From Ulvibacter sp. MAR_2010_11 (GTDB taxonomy: Bacteria; Bacteroidota; Bacteroidia; Flavobacteriales; Flavobacteriaceae), in the NCBI RefSeq assembly GCF_002813135.1, contig NZ_PHTY01000001.1, positions 1,359,501 through 1,423,500 of the forward strand: a stretch of 64,000 bases of DNA, read 5' to 3'. The notes below the pieces were generated by a model that saw nothing but the letters and a program-made list of their open reading frames with translations, did not search any database and had not been told where the DNA came from. Shown piece after piece: positions 34,427 to 43,038 of this stretch. A program made the position numbers and the translations under genes. The first letter of the stretch is position 1, and every line of letters starts with the position of its first letter.

Positions 34427-37400
34427 TTAAGCAGTTTCTCGGGAGCCTTTCTTTGCTTTCGAATCGTCTGCAAATCTAATCTTAGCTCTGTTGAGTAAGT
34501 AAAACATGGTTGGGACAATTACCAGAGTTAGGAAGGTTGCAAAGCTCAATCCGAAGATAATGGTCCATGACATGGGCCCCCAGAAAATGGTATTGTCTCC
34601 TCCAATATATATTTGTGGGTCAAATTCTGTAAATAACGTAAAGAAGTTGATGTTAAAGCCAATTGCCAACGGAATGAGTCCCAAAATAGTAGTAATAGCT
34701 GTTAACAATACCGGACGTAAACGATTTTTACCTGCTGCAATAATTGCCTCACGATAGTCTTCACGAGAGAGCAGCTCATCTTTATTTATACCTAATTCTT
34801 GCTTCTTACGGTCAATAAGTAATTGAGTATAATCTATTAATACAATCGCGTTGTTTACCACAATTCCGGCAAGTGATATAATTCCCATCATCGTCATGAT
34901 TACCACAAAATCCATCTGGAATATTACCAGACCAAATAACACCCCTATAAAACTCAAAACAATGGCCACAAAAATAATAATGGGCTTTGAAACCGAGTTG
35001 AATTGCGCCACAATAATTAAAAGGATTAACGCCAACGCCATAATCAAAGCACTGAACAGAAACGCCATGTTTTTGTCCTGCTCTTCCTGCTCCCCGGTGA
35101 AATCGTAACTAATACCCTTGGGCAAATCATAATTTACCAATGAGGTCTCCATTTTTTGAACAATTTCGGTAGGATTAAAACCTTCTAAAACATTGGAATA
35201 AACTGTAATAACACGTTTTAAGTCTTTTCGTTTTATAGAACTGAAAGTGGCTATATTTTTTGTAGTCACCAAAGAGGAAATGGGAATGTTTTTCAAATTC
35301 CCGTTGTTGTCTCTGAAGGTTATGTTCTGATTAAATAAAGCACTTTCGTTGTATCTGTTCTCATTTCCGAAGCGAACAAAAATATCGTAATCATCTTCTC
35401 CTTCCTTATAAGTAGACGAGTCGAATCCATAAATAGCACTACGCAATACACGACCCACCTGAGCTGTACTCACGCCTAACTCCCCTGCTTTTTTCCGATC
35501 CACAAATACCTCCATCTCCGGTTTGTTCTGATTTACATCCAGCTTTAATTCTTCAATGCCGGGAATTGAGAGTCCGTTTATATATTCCTGAACATTCTGC
35601 GCTTCTGCCAACAATTTGTCGTAATCTTCTCCCTTCAATTCTAAGTTAATGGCATATCCGGCCGGAGGACCGTTTGCATCCTTATCTACAATCACACTAA
35701 CGCCAGGATAACCCTGTACGGCATTTCGCAGCTCACTTAATACATCTCCACTACTAATCTTATCTCCTTCTTCATTGTAACGGTATTTAAATTCCCTGAA
35801 CAATACAGTCACCTTTCCCCTATGAGGCATCTCATTTTGTGAAGCGCCGTCGGTTTGCGGATTTCCGGCACCTTCTCCCACTTGTGAGATAATAGATTCG
35901 GCCATGAAATTGTACGATTCGCCGTCCTTGTTGTATTTGTATTGATCCAGCACCTCGAAAACCTGCTGTTCTATAGTACGCGTAATTTCGTTCGTTTTTT
36001 CGATATCGGTTCCTTCGGGATATTCGATGTAAACGATGGCCTGGTTCGGCTGATTTTCGGGAAAGAACAACACGTTAGGTTGTGCAATTCCAAAGACCAC
36101 AAAGGATAATATCAGCAATCCAAAGGTTCCGAATACAAACTTGTAGGCATTACTTCCTTTTAAAGCAGATTCCAGAAATTTGTGATATCTTCTTTCCAAA
36201 GCCGGTAGCCATTTTTTCTGAAACTTCTGTGAACCAGGAGCCAATACATATTTAAAGAACCACAATAAAAAGGCAACAAAAACAAATAAGTTTCCGAAGC
36301 CGGTCAAGGTTTTCGGACTCCCAACAGCGCCCAGAATGGTAAAGAGTAAGCCTACGGCAAGTAAGCCTAAACCTCGCTTTAACAGGACGGTTTTCGATCT
36401 GTTTTTCCATCCTCTAAACGATAAATACAAGGCGTAAATTAAAACTACTGCTCCAAGTATCTGGAAAATAATATGGGTTTCAGTAAGCCCTGAAATAATC
36501 AACAATCCTCCAAAAATCAATAGCGCAATACTAATTCGGAATAAATTCTTTTTCGAGATTTCTCCTTCTTCTGTTTTCATAAATACCGAAGTAAGCATCG
36601 AATTAATAATCAATGCTACAAAAAGCGATGAAAACAGTACGGTCGATAGGGTTAAAGGGAAGTATATCATGAATTTCCCCATAATTCCCGGCCAGAAGCC
36701 CAAGGGTAAAAAGGCCGCTAGCGTAGTAGCCGTAGAGGCAATAATAGGCCATGCAATTTCACCGACTCCCTGCTTGGCCGCTTCTAAACGCGGCACCCCT
36801 TCATCCATTAGCCTATAGACATTCTCTACCACCACAATTCCATTGTCCACCAGCATTCCCAGTCCCATTACGGTTGCAAACAATACCATGGTGTTTAGCG
36901 TAATATTGATGCCCATAAAATCTCCCACAATTGGAAGTATTAAAAAAGATAATAAAATAGACAAAGGGATGGCAATACCCACAAATAGTGCATTCCTGAA
37001 CCCTAAAAAGAACATCAAAACACTTACCACAAGTAATACTCCGAAAATGATACTGTTCTCTAATTCAGCGACCTGGGCTTCGGTTCTAGTAGACTCATCA
37101 CTCGTTATAGTTATTTCCAGATTTTCAGGTAAATAATCGCCTTTGGCTTCTTCAATGAGCTTCTTAATTTCGGCTATAGCCGCAATCATATTTTCGCCAC
37201 TCTTCTTCTTAATACTCAACATGACAACCGGTTTGCCATATTCTCTGGCATAGGTTGTTTTGTCTTTTTCTCTGAAATTTATTTCGGCTACATCACGTAA
37301 CAATACCACCCCGCCATCTTCTTTTACAACTATGTTTTCAAGATCGGTGGGTTGTTCAATTTCTCCAATAACACGGATGTTTCGACGTAGACCGTTTTCA

Positions 37401-38095
37401 ATTACATTTCCACCCGAAATGGTAACGTTTTCATTTTGAATCGCCTGTATTACTTCATTCAGACTTAAGTTGGCAGCGGTCATTTTGTACACGTCCACGG
37501 CAACTTCCACTTCCTTGTCCTGAACCCCTAGCAAAGTGGCTTCCTTTATTTCCGGAAGATCTTCAATCCTGTCTTGTAGCTCTTCTGCAAATTCCTTTAG
37601 TTGTGTCGAAGGGTAATCCCCTTTGAGGTTGATTTGTGCAATTGGTGTTATTTCCGAAATATTTAAGTCGAAAGCATTGGGCTCTACCTTTGCACCACCA
37701 TCCATTGTAGGCCAATCCTGTTGTGCTTTTACGGCATCCAGTTTGTCTTTTACTTTCACCTTGGCTTCATCGGGAGTGATAGTTTCTTCAAATTCGACCG
37801 TAATCATCGAATAATCCTGAAGCGAATTGGAAGTAATCTTTGTCACCCCCGAAATATCATTGATTTCCTCTTCCAGTGGCTTGGTGATTAGTTTTTCCAC
37901 GTCTTCGGCAGCATTTCCGGGGAACACCGAACTGATGTAGATTTTAGATTCAATTACTTCCGGAAAAGATTCCCGAGGAAGATTTATGTACGACATAAGT
38001 CCGCCAATCAATACGATACCAATTAGCACAAACACAGTCATGCGGTTATCTATCGCCCAATTGGAGAGCCCGAAATATTTTTTCTTTTGTTCCAT
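34427..38095 (-). CDS. RND efflux permease with extra membrane helices
   Basis: Inner-membrane proton-driven pump of the AcrB/HAE1 type, 1222 residues against about 1040 for AcrB. N-terminal helix VFVLIGIVLIGGLMSYINLP, porter-domain repeats (SVFPGNAAEDVEKLITKPLEE), and the TM4 motif GLGMLVDNGIVVVENVYR. TM4 carries Asp-Asn where AcrB has the Asp-Asp proton relay. The C-terminal half has MMGIISLAGIVVNNAIVLIDY. Between TM6 and TM7, residues ~518-620 form an added hydrophobic block of about four helices. It is the last gene of an efflux operon behind the adaptor, TolC-like and TetR genes. The exported substrate is not predictable. Confidence 0.93.
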   Translation of the reverse strand: MEQKKKYFGLSNWAIDNRMTVFVLIGIVLIGGLMSYINLPRESFPEVIESKIYISSVFPGNAAEDVEKLITKPLEEEINDISGVTKITSNSLQDYSMITVEFEETITPDEAKVKVKDKLDAVKAQQDWPTMDGGAKVEPNAFDLNISEITPIAQINLKGDYPSTQLKEFAEELQDRIEDLPEIKEATLLGVQDKEVEVAVDVYKMTAANLSLNEVIQAIQNENVTISGGNVIENGLRRNIRVIGEIEQPTDLENIVVKEDGGVVLLRDVAEINFREKDKTTYAREYGKPVVMLSIKKKSGENMIAAIAEIKKLIEEAKGDYLPENLEITITSDESTRTEAQVAELENSIIFGVLLVVSVLMFFLGFRNALFVGIAIPLSILLSFLILPIVGDFMGINITLNTMVLFATVMGLGMLVDNGIVVVENVYRLMDEGVPRLEAAKQGVGEIAWPIIASTATTLAAFLPLGFWPGIMGKFMIYFPLTLSTVLFSSLFVALIINSMLTSVFMKTEEGEISKKNLFRISIALLIFGGLLIISGLTETHIIFQILGAVVLIYALYLSFRGWKNRSKTVLLKRGLGLLAVGLLFTILGAVGSPKTLTGFGNLFVFVAFLLWFFKYVLAPGSQKFQKKWLPALERRYHKFLESALKGSNAYKFVFGTFGLLILSFVVFGIAQPNVLFFPENQPNQAIVYIEYPEGTDIEKTNEITRTIEQQVFEVLDQYKYNKDGESYNFMAESIISQVGEGAGNPQTDGASQNEMPHRGKVTVLFREFKYRYNEEGDKISSGDVLSELRNAVQGYPGVSVIVDKDANGPPAGYAINLELKGEDYDKLLAEAQNVQEYINGLSIPGIEELKLDVNQNKPEMEVFVDRKKAGELGVSTAQVGRVLRSAIYGFDSSTYKEGEDDYDIFVRFGNENRYNESALFNQNITFRDNNGNLKNIPISSLVTTKNIATFSSIKRKDLKRVITVYSNVLEGFNPTEIVQKMETSLVNYDLPKGISYDFTGEQEEQDKNMAFLFSALIMALALILLIIVAQFNSVSKPIIIFVAIVLSFIGVLFGLVIFQMDFVVIMTMMGIISLAGIVVNNAIVLIDYTQLLIDRKKQELGINKDELLSREDYREAIIAAGKNRLRPVLLTAITTILGLIPLAIGFNINFFTLFTEFDPQIYIGGDNTIFWGPMSWTIIFGLSFATFLTLVIVPTMFYLLNRAKIRFADDSKAKKGSRETA

Positions 38096-38105
38096 TTGGA
38101 GGTTT

Positions 38106-39272
38106 TTAGTTGGTAGTTTTAATTTTTACGGTTGCTCCGTCATTCAAAGTTAGGGCGCCGTCCTTTACGATGGTTTCCCCGTCTTCCAATCCGCTTAGCA
38201 CTTCAATTTGTCCTTCGTATTTTTTTCCGGTCTCAATCTTCTTACGAGTCACTTTCGCTTCATCTCCATCAACTTCAGAAATTACATAGACAAATTTTTC
38301 GCCTATGGAATTTTCCTGTATCACGTTTGCAGGAATCATCTTGGCTTTGGCCTTACTGTAATTATTAATTTCCAACTTGGCAACCAAATTAGGCTTGATA
38401 GTTTTGCCCTTGTTAGGAACGTCAATTTCGATATCAAAGGTTCTATTGTTCGGGTTGATATAATTCCCTACATTTTTCACCTTCCCGTTTACCGTTTCAT
38501 TTAGAGCAGGAAAAGTAACTTTTACCTCGGTTCCTTCTTGAATACTTCCAATATAATTTTCGGGGATTGAAGCCTTTACATACATATCCCTCAGGTTCAC
38601 TATCCGCATTAAAGCCTGTCCTCCGGGAGCAACCACCTGTCCTTGTTCGGTCACTATTTCGTCAATTTCACCACTAAACGGGGCACGAACGCTGGTTCTC
38701 CCCAATTGAGAACGCAGTTGATTTACCGAACTTTGAGAGGCTTCCATATTAGACTTGGCCTGTAAATACTGAATCTCACTACCAATCTTCTGGTTCCACA
38801 AACGCTCTTGTCTCTCAAAAGTAGTTTTTGCTAATTGATACTGTGTTTCGAGCTGAGAAAGCTGACTTGACAATCCGCCATCATCGATACGAGCCAGTAA
38901 CTGACCTTTGGAAACCTTATCACCCTCTTTCACATAAACCTTCGTCAACAATCCTTGATATTCGGGGTAAATGAGAATATTCTCGTTGGTTTCTACATTT
39001 CCTTGAATATCGATATAATGGTTAAAGAGTGTATCGTTCAGCACATAGGTGGTCACCAATGGCAATTTCTTTAAGGTATCTTTTTCTGAAATGGCCAGTT
39101 CGAGCCTTCCTAAAACTGTTGCGATACTATCGTAAGATGCCAAAACTTGTTCTTTCTTAGCCTTCATGGCTTCCAGATTACCGCTTTCTATCACCGCGTC
39201 AACGGACTGAGAATCACCTCCACAAGCGGCAATTGTAAGAGCTGTTACTAGGATTATAATTACTTTTTTCAT
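38106..39272 (-). CDS. RND efflux periplasmic adaptor (membrane fusion protein)
   Basis: A 388-residue lipoprotein-type adaptor: signal MKKVIIILVTALTIAAC with the lipobox cysteine at residue 17. The lipoyl half-motifs flank a coiled-coil hairpin: YQGLLTKVYVKEGDKVSKGQLLARID, then helices SSQLSQLETQYQLAKTTFERQ and MEASQSSVNQLRSQLG, then TSVRAPFSGEIDEIVTEQGQVVAPG. A beta-barrel and membrane-proximal domain complete it. It bridges the inner-membrane permease (gene 10 bp downstream) and the TolC-like channel (gene 22 bp upstream). Confidence 0.95.
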   Translation of the reverse strand: MKKVIIILVTALTIAACGGDSQSVDAVIESGNLEAMKAKKEQVLASYDSIATVLGRLELAISEKDTLKKLPLVTTYVLNDTLFNHYIDIQGNVETNENILIYPEYQGLLTKVYVKEGDKVSKGQLLARIDDGGLSSQLSQLETQYQLAKTTFERQERLWNQKIGSEIQYLQAKSNMEASQSSVNQLRSQLGRTSVRAPFSGEIDEIVTEQGQVVAPGGQALMRIVNLRDMYVKASIPENYIGSIQEGTEVKVTFPALNETVNGKVKNVGNYINPNNRTFDIEIDVPNKGKTIKPNLVAKLEINNYSKAKAKMIPANVIQENSIGEKFVYVISEVDGDEAKVTRKKIETGKKYEGQIEVLSGLEDGETIVKDGALTLNDGATVKIKTTN

Positions 39273-39294
39273 TTGTATAGCGTTTTCTAATTGA

Positions 39295-40653
39295 TTAGTT
39301 GTTTGTTCTTAACTGAGGAGTATTTAAAACTGTTTCCAAATTGGCTTTGGTGTTAATCACCTCCAACATGGCCTGAAAATATTGCTGTTGTGCAGTGTAT
39401 AACTGTGTTTGCGCCTGCCGAAGGTCAAAGCTTGTTGAAAGTCCTTCCCCGAATTTCACCTGATTTTTCCCTTCAATGCGTTCGGACAATGCTAAGTTTT
39501 TCTTTGAATTCTCGTAGTTTTCAATCGCAAACTGGTAGTTACTTTTGGCTGTGTTTAAAGCCAATTGCACATTTTGAGACGTCTCTTCCAGTTGTGTTTC
39601 GGCTTGCTCTAATGCAATCTTGGCACGTTGTGTCTTGGCACTTCGCATCCCGCTGCTAAAGATGGGGATACTCATATTTACACCCAACACCGAGGATTGA
39701 TACCAAATCTGTTCACTATTTAAAAATGTAAAGTCGTCACTGTTCGCGGCGGCTCCATAATTAAGAAAGGCAGTAAGTCTTGGCAGGGCTCTACTTTTTT
39801 CCAGTTTTAACTCCAGATTACGTTGTTCGGTGAGATTGTACGCGATTTTGTAATCGATATTCTCCTTAATATTCAACGAAGAGTCTAAAATTTCAAGCTG
39901 AATGTTTTCTTGTGCCAACGAATCTAAATTATCTTCAAAAGTAACCTGAGCGTCCACGTCAATTCCAAGGGCGACATTAAACATTTGTTTTGCAATTGCT
40001 GAAGTTCTGCGGGCATTGTTTAATTGGGTTTCTATATCTAAAAGTGTAATTTCCAACTGTTCCACACTTTCCTCTTCTGTAAGTCCGTTTTCATATATTT
40101 TCCGGGTTTCGAAGAGATTTTTTTCGAGATTGGTTTTGTTCTTTTCAAAAATGGCGATGAGTTCTTCGGAAAGTAATACACTTCCGTAGGCATTAATCAC
40201 TCCCTTGCGCACTTCCAGATTGGTTTTTTCGGAAGCGTTTTCAGAATAATCCAAAAATGCCTTGGCAGCTTGCAGGCCAACCAAATAACTTCCGTCGAAT
40301 ATCAACTGATTTAAAGTCGCTGTAGCTGAAGCATTTTGCTTGGTGCCAAACGTAACAGGAACAAAGGTTCCGGGCTCCCCTCCGGTAATTTCGGCCGGCA
40401 AAAGTGTAACAGGTTGTTTTAGGTTGTTCTGGTAGGCGATGTCTGCGCTAATCTGCGGGAGCCCGGTTGCAGTAGTCTCCCATTTTTGTTTTAAGGCCTT
40501 GGCGATATCGCGGCGGGCGTTGATTGCGGTATAATTACTATCGATGGCAAAAGTAATTGCCTCCTCCAGGGTAAAACTATACGCTTCTTTTTGTTGTGCG
40601 CTACCAACCACAGATAGCAGCATGATACTACAAATAGCAATTTGTTTCCTCAT
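39295..40653 (-). CDS. TolC-family outer-membrane efflux channel
   Basis: A 452-residue outer-membrane factor, signal peptide MRKQIAICSIMLLSVVGSAQ. Two OEP repeats of long helices are visible (SFTLEEAITFAIDSNYTAINARRDIAKALKQKWETTATGLPQI and LELKLEKSRALPRLTAFLNYGA...), plus the RQAQTQLYTAQQQYFQAMLEVINTKANLE helix near the end. It forms the exit duct for the RND pump. Its ATG overlaps the stop region of the tetR gene by 4 bp, so the regulator and pump genes are one transcript. Confidence 0.94.
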   Translation of the reverse strand: MRKQIAICSIMLLSVVGSAQQKEAYSFTLEEAITFAIDSNYTAINARRDIAKALKQKWETTATGLPQISADIAYQNNLKQPVTLLPAEITGGEPGTFVPVTFGTKQNASATATLNQLIFDGSYLVGLQAAKAFLDYSENASEKTNLEVRKGVINAYGSVLLSEELIAIFEKNKTNLEKNLFETRKIYENGLTEEESVEQLEITLLDIETQLNNARRTSAIAKQMFNVALGIDVDAQVTFEDNLDSLAQENIQLEILDSSLNIKENIDYKIAYNLTEQRNLELKLEKSRALPRLTAFLNYGAAANSDDFTFLNSEQIWYQSSVLGVNMSIPIFSSGMRSAKTQRAKIALEQAETQLEETSQNVQLALNTAKSNYQFAIENYENSKKNLALSERIEGKNQVKFGEGLSTSFDLRQAQTQLYTAQQQYFQAMLEVINTKANLETVLNTPQLRTNN

Positions 40654-41258
40654 TCGTTTGATTGTTGTTTGATGAATTTGTTAAGTGTTTTAAGCCCTTC
40701 GGGAGTAACAATACCCCGTAAATGATACTCCAGATAATCCTCCATTAATTCTGCTTTCGGAAATCTTTGCGTGGGAAATAAAGTGTCATCCTTAATCCCT
40801 CTTACACCTATAAAATAGATTCGAGAGACAAATTCGATATCAAGATTGTCCCGATACAACCCAAGCGCAACACCTCTTTCCAGATTTTGAAGTGTGCACT
40901 CGTGCATGTTTTCGTATTGTTTTTCCTTAAGCGTGTTAAATATCTCAGGATAGTATTTTTGCAATTGGTATTGGGGAGATACTTTTTCATTTTTCAAATG
41001 AAGCATTGCAAACTTTTTAATTTCGTACAATTCTTCAATCGGATTTTTATTTAGCTCTCTTATACACCTAATACCACAAGTTATCTCGTGGAATACGCAT
41101 AATGTCGCTTCTTTAACCAGTTCGGTTTTGTTGCTGAAATGTGAATAAATGGTCTTTTTTGAAATGCCCATGTGATTGGCAATATCGTCCATGGTAACAC
41201 TCTTAAAACCAAGGGTTATAAACAGCTCGGCCGCGTTTTTAATTATTTTTTCTTTCAT
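40650..41258 (-). CDS. TetR/AcrR-family transcriptional regulator of the efflux operon
   Basis: A 202-residue regulator from the ATG at 41258. The N-terminal helix-turn-helix is LFITLGFKSVTMDDIANHMGISKKTIYSHFSNKTELV; the rest is a helical ligand-binding domain. The frame extends to 41270, but that codon overlaps the -7 element (TACATTTG, 41268-41275), so the ATG at 41258 with almost no leader is preferred. As first gene of tetR-tolC-adaptor-permease, it probably represses its own operon from the inverted repeat at 41282-41309 and is released by a pump substrate. Confidence 0.92.
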   Translation of the reverse strand: MKEKIIKNAAELFITLGFKSVTMDDIANHMGISKKTIYSHFSNKTELVKEATLCVFHEITCGIRCIRELNKNPIEELYEIKKFAMLHLKNEKVSPQYQLQKYYPEIFNTLKEKQYENMHECTLQNLERGVALGLYRDNLDIEFVSRIYFIGVRGIKDDTLFPTQRFPKAELMEDYLEYHLRGIVTPEGLKTLNKFIKQQSNE

Positions 41259-41267
41259 AATAGGGCG

Positions 41268-41309
41268 CAAATGTACAACACGGAAACTTTTAAAACAAAA
41301 ATAGTTTCC
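41268..41309 (-). promoter_or_regulatory. Efflux operon promoter and probable TetR operator
   Basis: The minus strand shows a perfect -7 element TACATTTG at 41268-41275. Just upstream is an inverted repeat with perfect 7-bp arms GGAAACT and AGTTTCC (41282-41288 and 41303-41309, 14 bp apart). It sits where the -33 region would be, so a bound repressor would block polymerase. Confidence 0.65.
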
Positions 41310-41421
41310 AAAGTTTTACAATTATTTAACATATCCTTCCAACTTCGGGTTATTTTCTTTTTATTAAATAATTAACCCCGTTTTACTGAGCAACTCGTAT
41401 TTTAGCAGGAAAATTTTGTGA

Positions 41422-42396
41422 ATGGAAGTATTGTCGAAATACAATGATGCTTTGCAGAGGCATTTAAATGAAACGGTTCGTGTAAAAGAACCCACACAGT
41501 TATACGCACCCATTCAATATATCGTCACTTTGGGAGGAAAACGTTTGCGCCCCATCCTCACCTTACTTAGCTGTGATTTTTTTGGGGAAGACTTCAACAA
41601 AGCCATGCCGGCTGCCTTGGCGGTCGAACTGTTTCACAACTTTTCTTTGATTCACGATGATATAATGGACAAGGCGCCATTGCGACGGGGGGAAGAAACG
41701 GTACATGAAAAATGGGACATCAACACCGGAATCCTCTCGGGAGATGCTATGTTAATTCTAGCCTATCAGTTGTTCGAAAACTATGAGCCTCATAAATTCC
41801 AGGAATTAGCCAAACTCTTTAGTAAAACTGCGCTGGAAGTGTGTGAAGGACAACAATACGATGTAGACTTCGAAACCCGGGACGACGTTACTTTGGATGA
41901 ATACATTCATATGATCGATTGCAAGACAGCGGTGCTTTTAGGCGCTGCAATGAAGATGGGTGCCATTGTTGCTGAAGCTTCGGAAAGTTGTAAAAACAAT
42001 ATTTATCAATTTGGCCGAAACCTGGGGATTGCATTTCAGCTGCAGGACGATTATTTGGATGCCTTCGGAAACCCGGAAACCTTCGGAAAACAGGTGGGAG
42101 GAGATATTATTACAAATAAAAAAACCTTTTTGTATTTAACGGCTTTGAAGGGTAGTAGTGCCGAAGAAGCCGAAACCCTGGAGCATTTATACAGCATTGC
42201 ACCCAAAGACCCTTCAGATAAAATAAGTACTGTAAAAAGTATTTTTGAAGCTTCAGGTGCTGCAAAAGCCATTCAGAATGAAATTGCATCCTATACCCAA
42301 AAGGCTAACAATTATTTAGACGCTGTGCAAATCTCTTCAGAAAAGAAAGAAAAACTAATCCATTTTGGTGATTGGCTTATGGAGCGGACGGTTTAA
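41422..42396 (+). CDS. Polyprenyl synthetase (trans-prenyltransferase)
   Basis: Chain-elongating isoprenyl diphosphate synthase, 324 residues. The first aspartate-rich motif is DDIMD in FSLIHDDIMDKAPLRRGEETVHEKW and the second is DDYLD in GIAFQLQDDYLDAFGNPETFGKQVGGDI. The GGKRLRP motif that binds the allylic substrate is present near the N-terminus (IVTLGGKRLRPILTLLS). The residues just before DDIMD (FHNFSLIH) control product length but do not let me fix it; geranylgeranyl or longer (menaquinone side chain) is likely. A -7-like TATTTTAG lies at 41399-41406. Together with dxs elsewhere in the window it belongs to isoprenoid synthesis. Confidence 0.93.
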   Translation: MEVLSKYNDALQRHLNETVRVKEPTQLYAPIQYIVTLGGKRLRPILTLLSCDFFGEDFNKAMPAALAVELFHNFSLIHDDIMDKAPLRRGEETVHEKWDINTGILSGDAMLILAYQLFENYEPHKFQELAKLFSKTALEVCEGQQYDVDFETRDDVTLDEYIHMIDCKTAVLLGAAMKMGAIVAEASESCKNNIYQFGRNLGIAFQLQDDYLDAFGNPETFGKQVGGDIITNKKTFLYLTALKGSSAEEAETLEHLYSIAPKDPSDKISTVKSIFEASGAAKAIQNEIASYTQKANNYLDAVQISSEKKEKLIHFGDWLMERTV

Positions 42397-42923
42397 AAAT
42401 AGATCCTCGCAAAAGGCATCCAGGCATTGGCGTAAATGCTTTTTTCTTCGTCATACAAAACGTCATATCTAATTCCAATAGTAAAATTACCGTTGCGGAA
42501 TCCTGCTCCCATAAATAAAGCAGGATACCAATACGTATCGTCGGGAATCATCAAATCCGATTCGAATGTACGTGTCACATTTAATTGTTCAAATTCGGCA
42601 GATACCTGCAACTGCGGGATAATATTATACAGTCCTAAAACACTTCCCCCTACAATAGTTGTTTTGTAAAAATTCTTTTGTCGGTTATAGGTAAAATTCG
42701 CACCTACACCCAAAGCAAATTGCTCATTGAACTCGTAAATAGCACTGGGAGCGACTGTGGCACTGAAAAATTCGTTTCCAAAACTCAATCCTAATCCGCC
42801 GCCAAATCGAACATGTGACCAGAAGTTGGGAGCCTGTTCTTGGGACGAACCGGTCTGAAACATCAAACCGATAAACAGTGGGCAAAAAACTTTTAGAATA
42901 GGGCTGAATTTGAATGAATTCAT
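42393..42923 (-). CDS. Small outer-membrane beta-barrel protein of unknown function
   Basis: A 176-residue protein with a signal region (MNSFKFSPILKVFCPLFIGLMFQTGSSQ) and amphipathic strands with aromatic ends (FALGVGANFTYNRQKN, FTIGIRYDVLYDEEKS), ending in ARIYF, the pattern of a small 8-strand barrel. I recall similar genes next to flavobacterial sucA that carry an 'alpha-ketoglutarate decarboxylase' label. Nothing in this sequence supports that enzymatic name; the label probably leaked from the neighbour. It converges with the polyprenyl synthetase gene, overlapping by 4 bp, and is divergent from sucA. Confidence 0.75.
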   Translation of the reverse strand: MNSFKFSPILKVFCPLFIGLMFQTGSSQEQAPNFWSHVRFGGGLGLSFGNEFFSATVAPSAIYEFNEQFALGVGANFTYNRQKNFYKTTIVGGSVLGLYNIIPQLQVSAEFEQLNVTRTFESDLMIPDDTYWYPALFMGAGFRNGNFTIGIRYDVLYDEEKSIYANAWMPFARIYF

Positions 42924-42993
42924 TGTGAAATATTTATGAGTTTCAGTTCAATAAATATATAAAATCCCAAAGCCGTAGTTTGTGGATTTATTG

Positions 42994-43001
42994 TATTTTT
43001 G
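42994..43001 (+). promoter_or_regulatory. -7 element of sucA
   Basis: TATTTTTG, a perfect TAnnTTTG match, 37 bp before the ATG at 43039. It shows that an upstream in-frame codon at 42982 cannot be the start. Confidence 0.6.
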
Positions 43002-43038
43002 TAACGTTTTATTAAAAATAGTTCTCTTTATTCCTATT

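Noticed and set aside
42982-43038. Longer N-terminus of sucA
   Set aside because: The region contains the -7 element; the ATG at 43039 begins the conserved E1 N-terminus.
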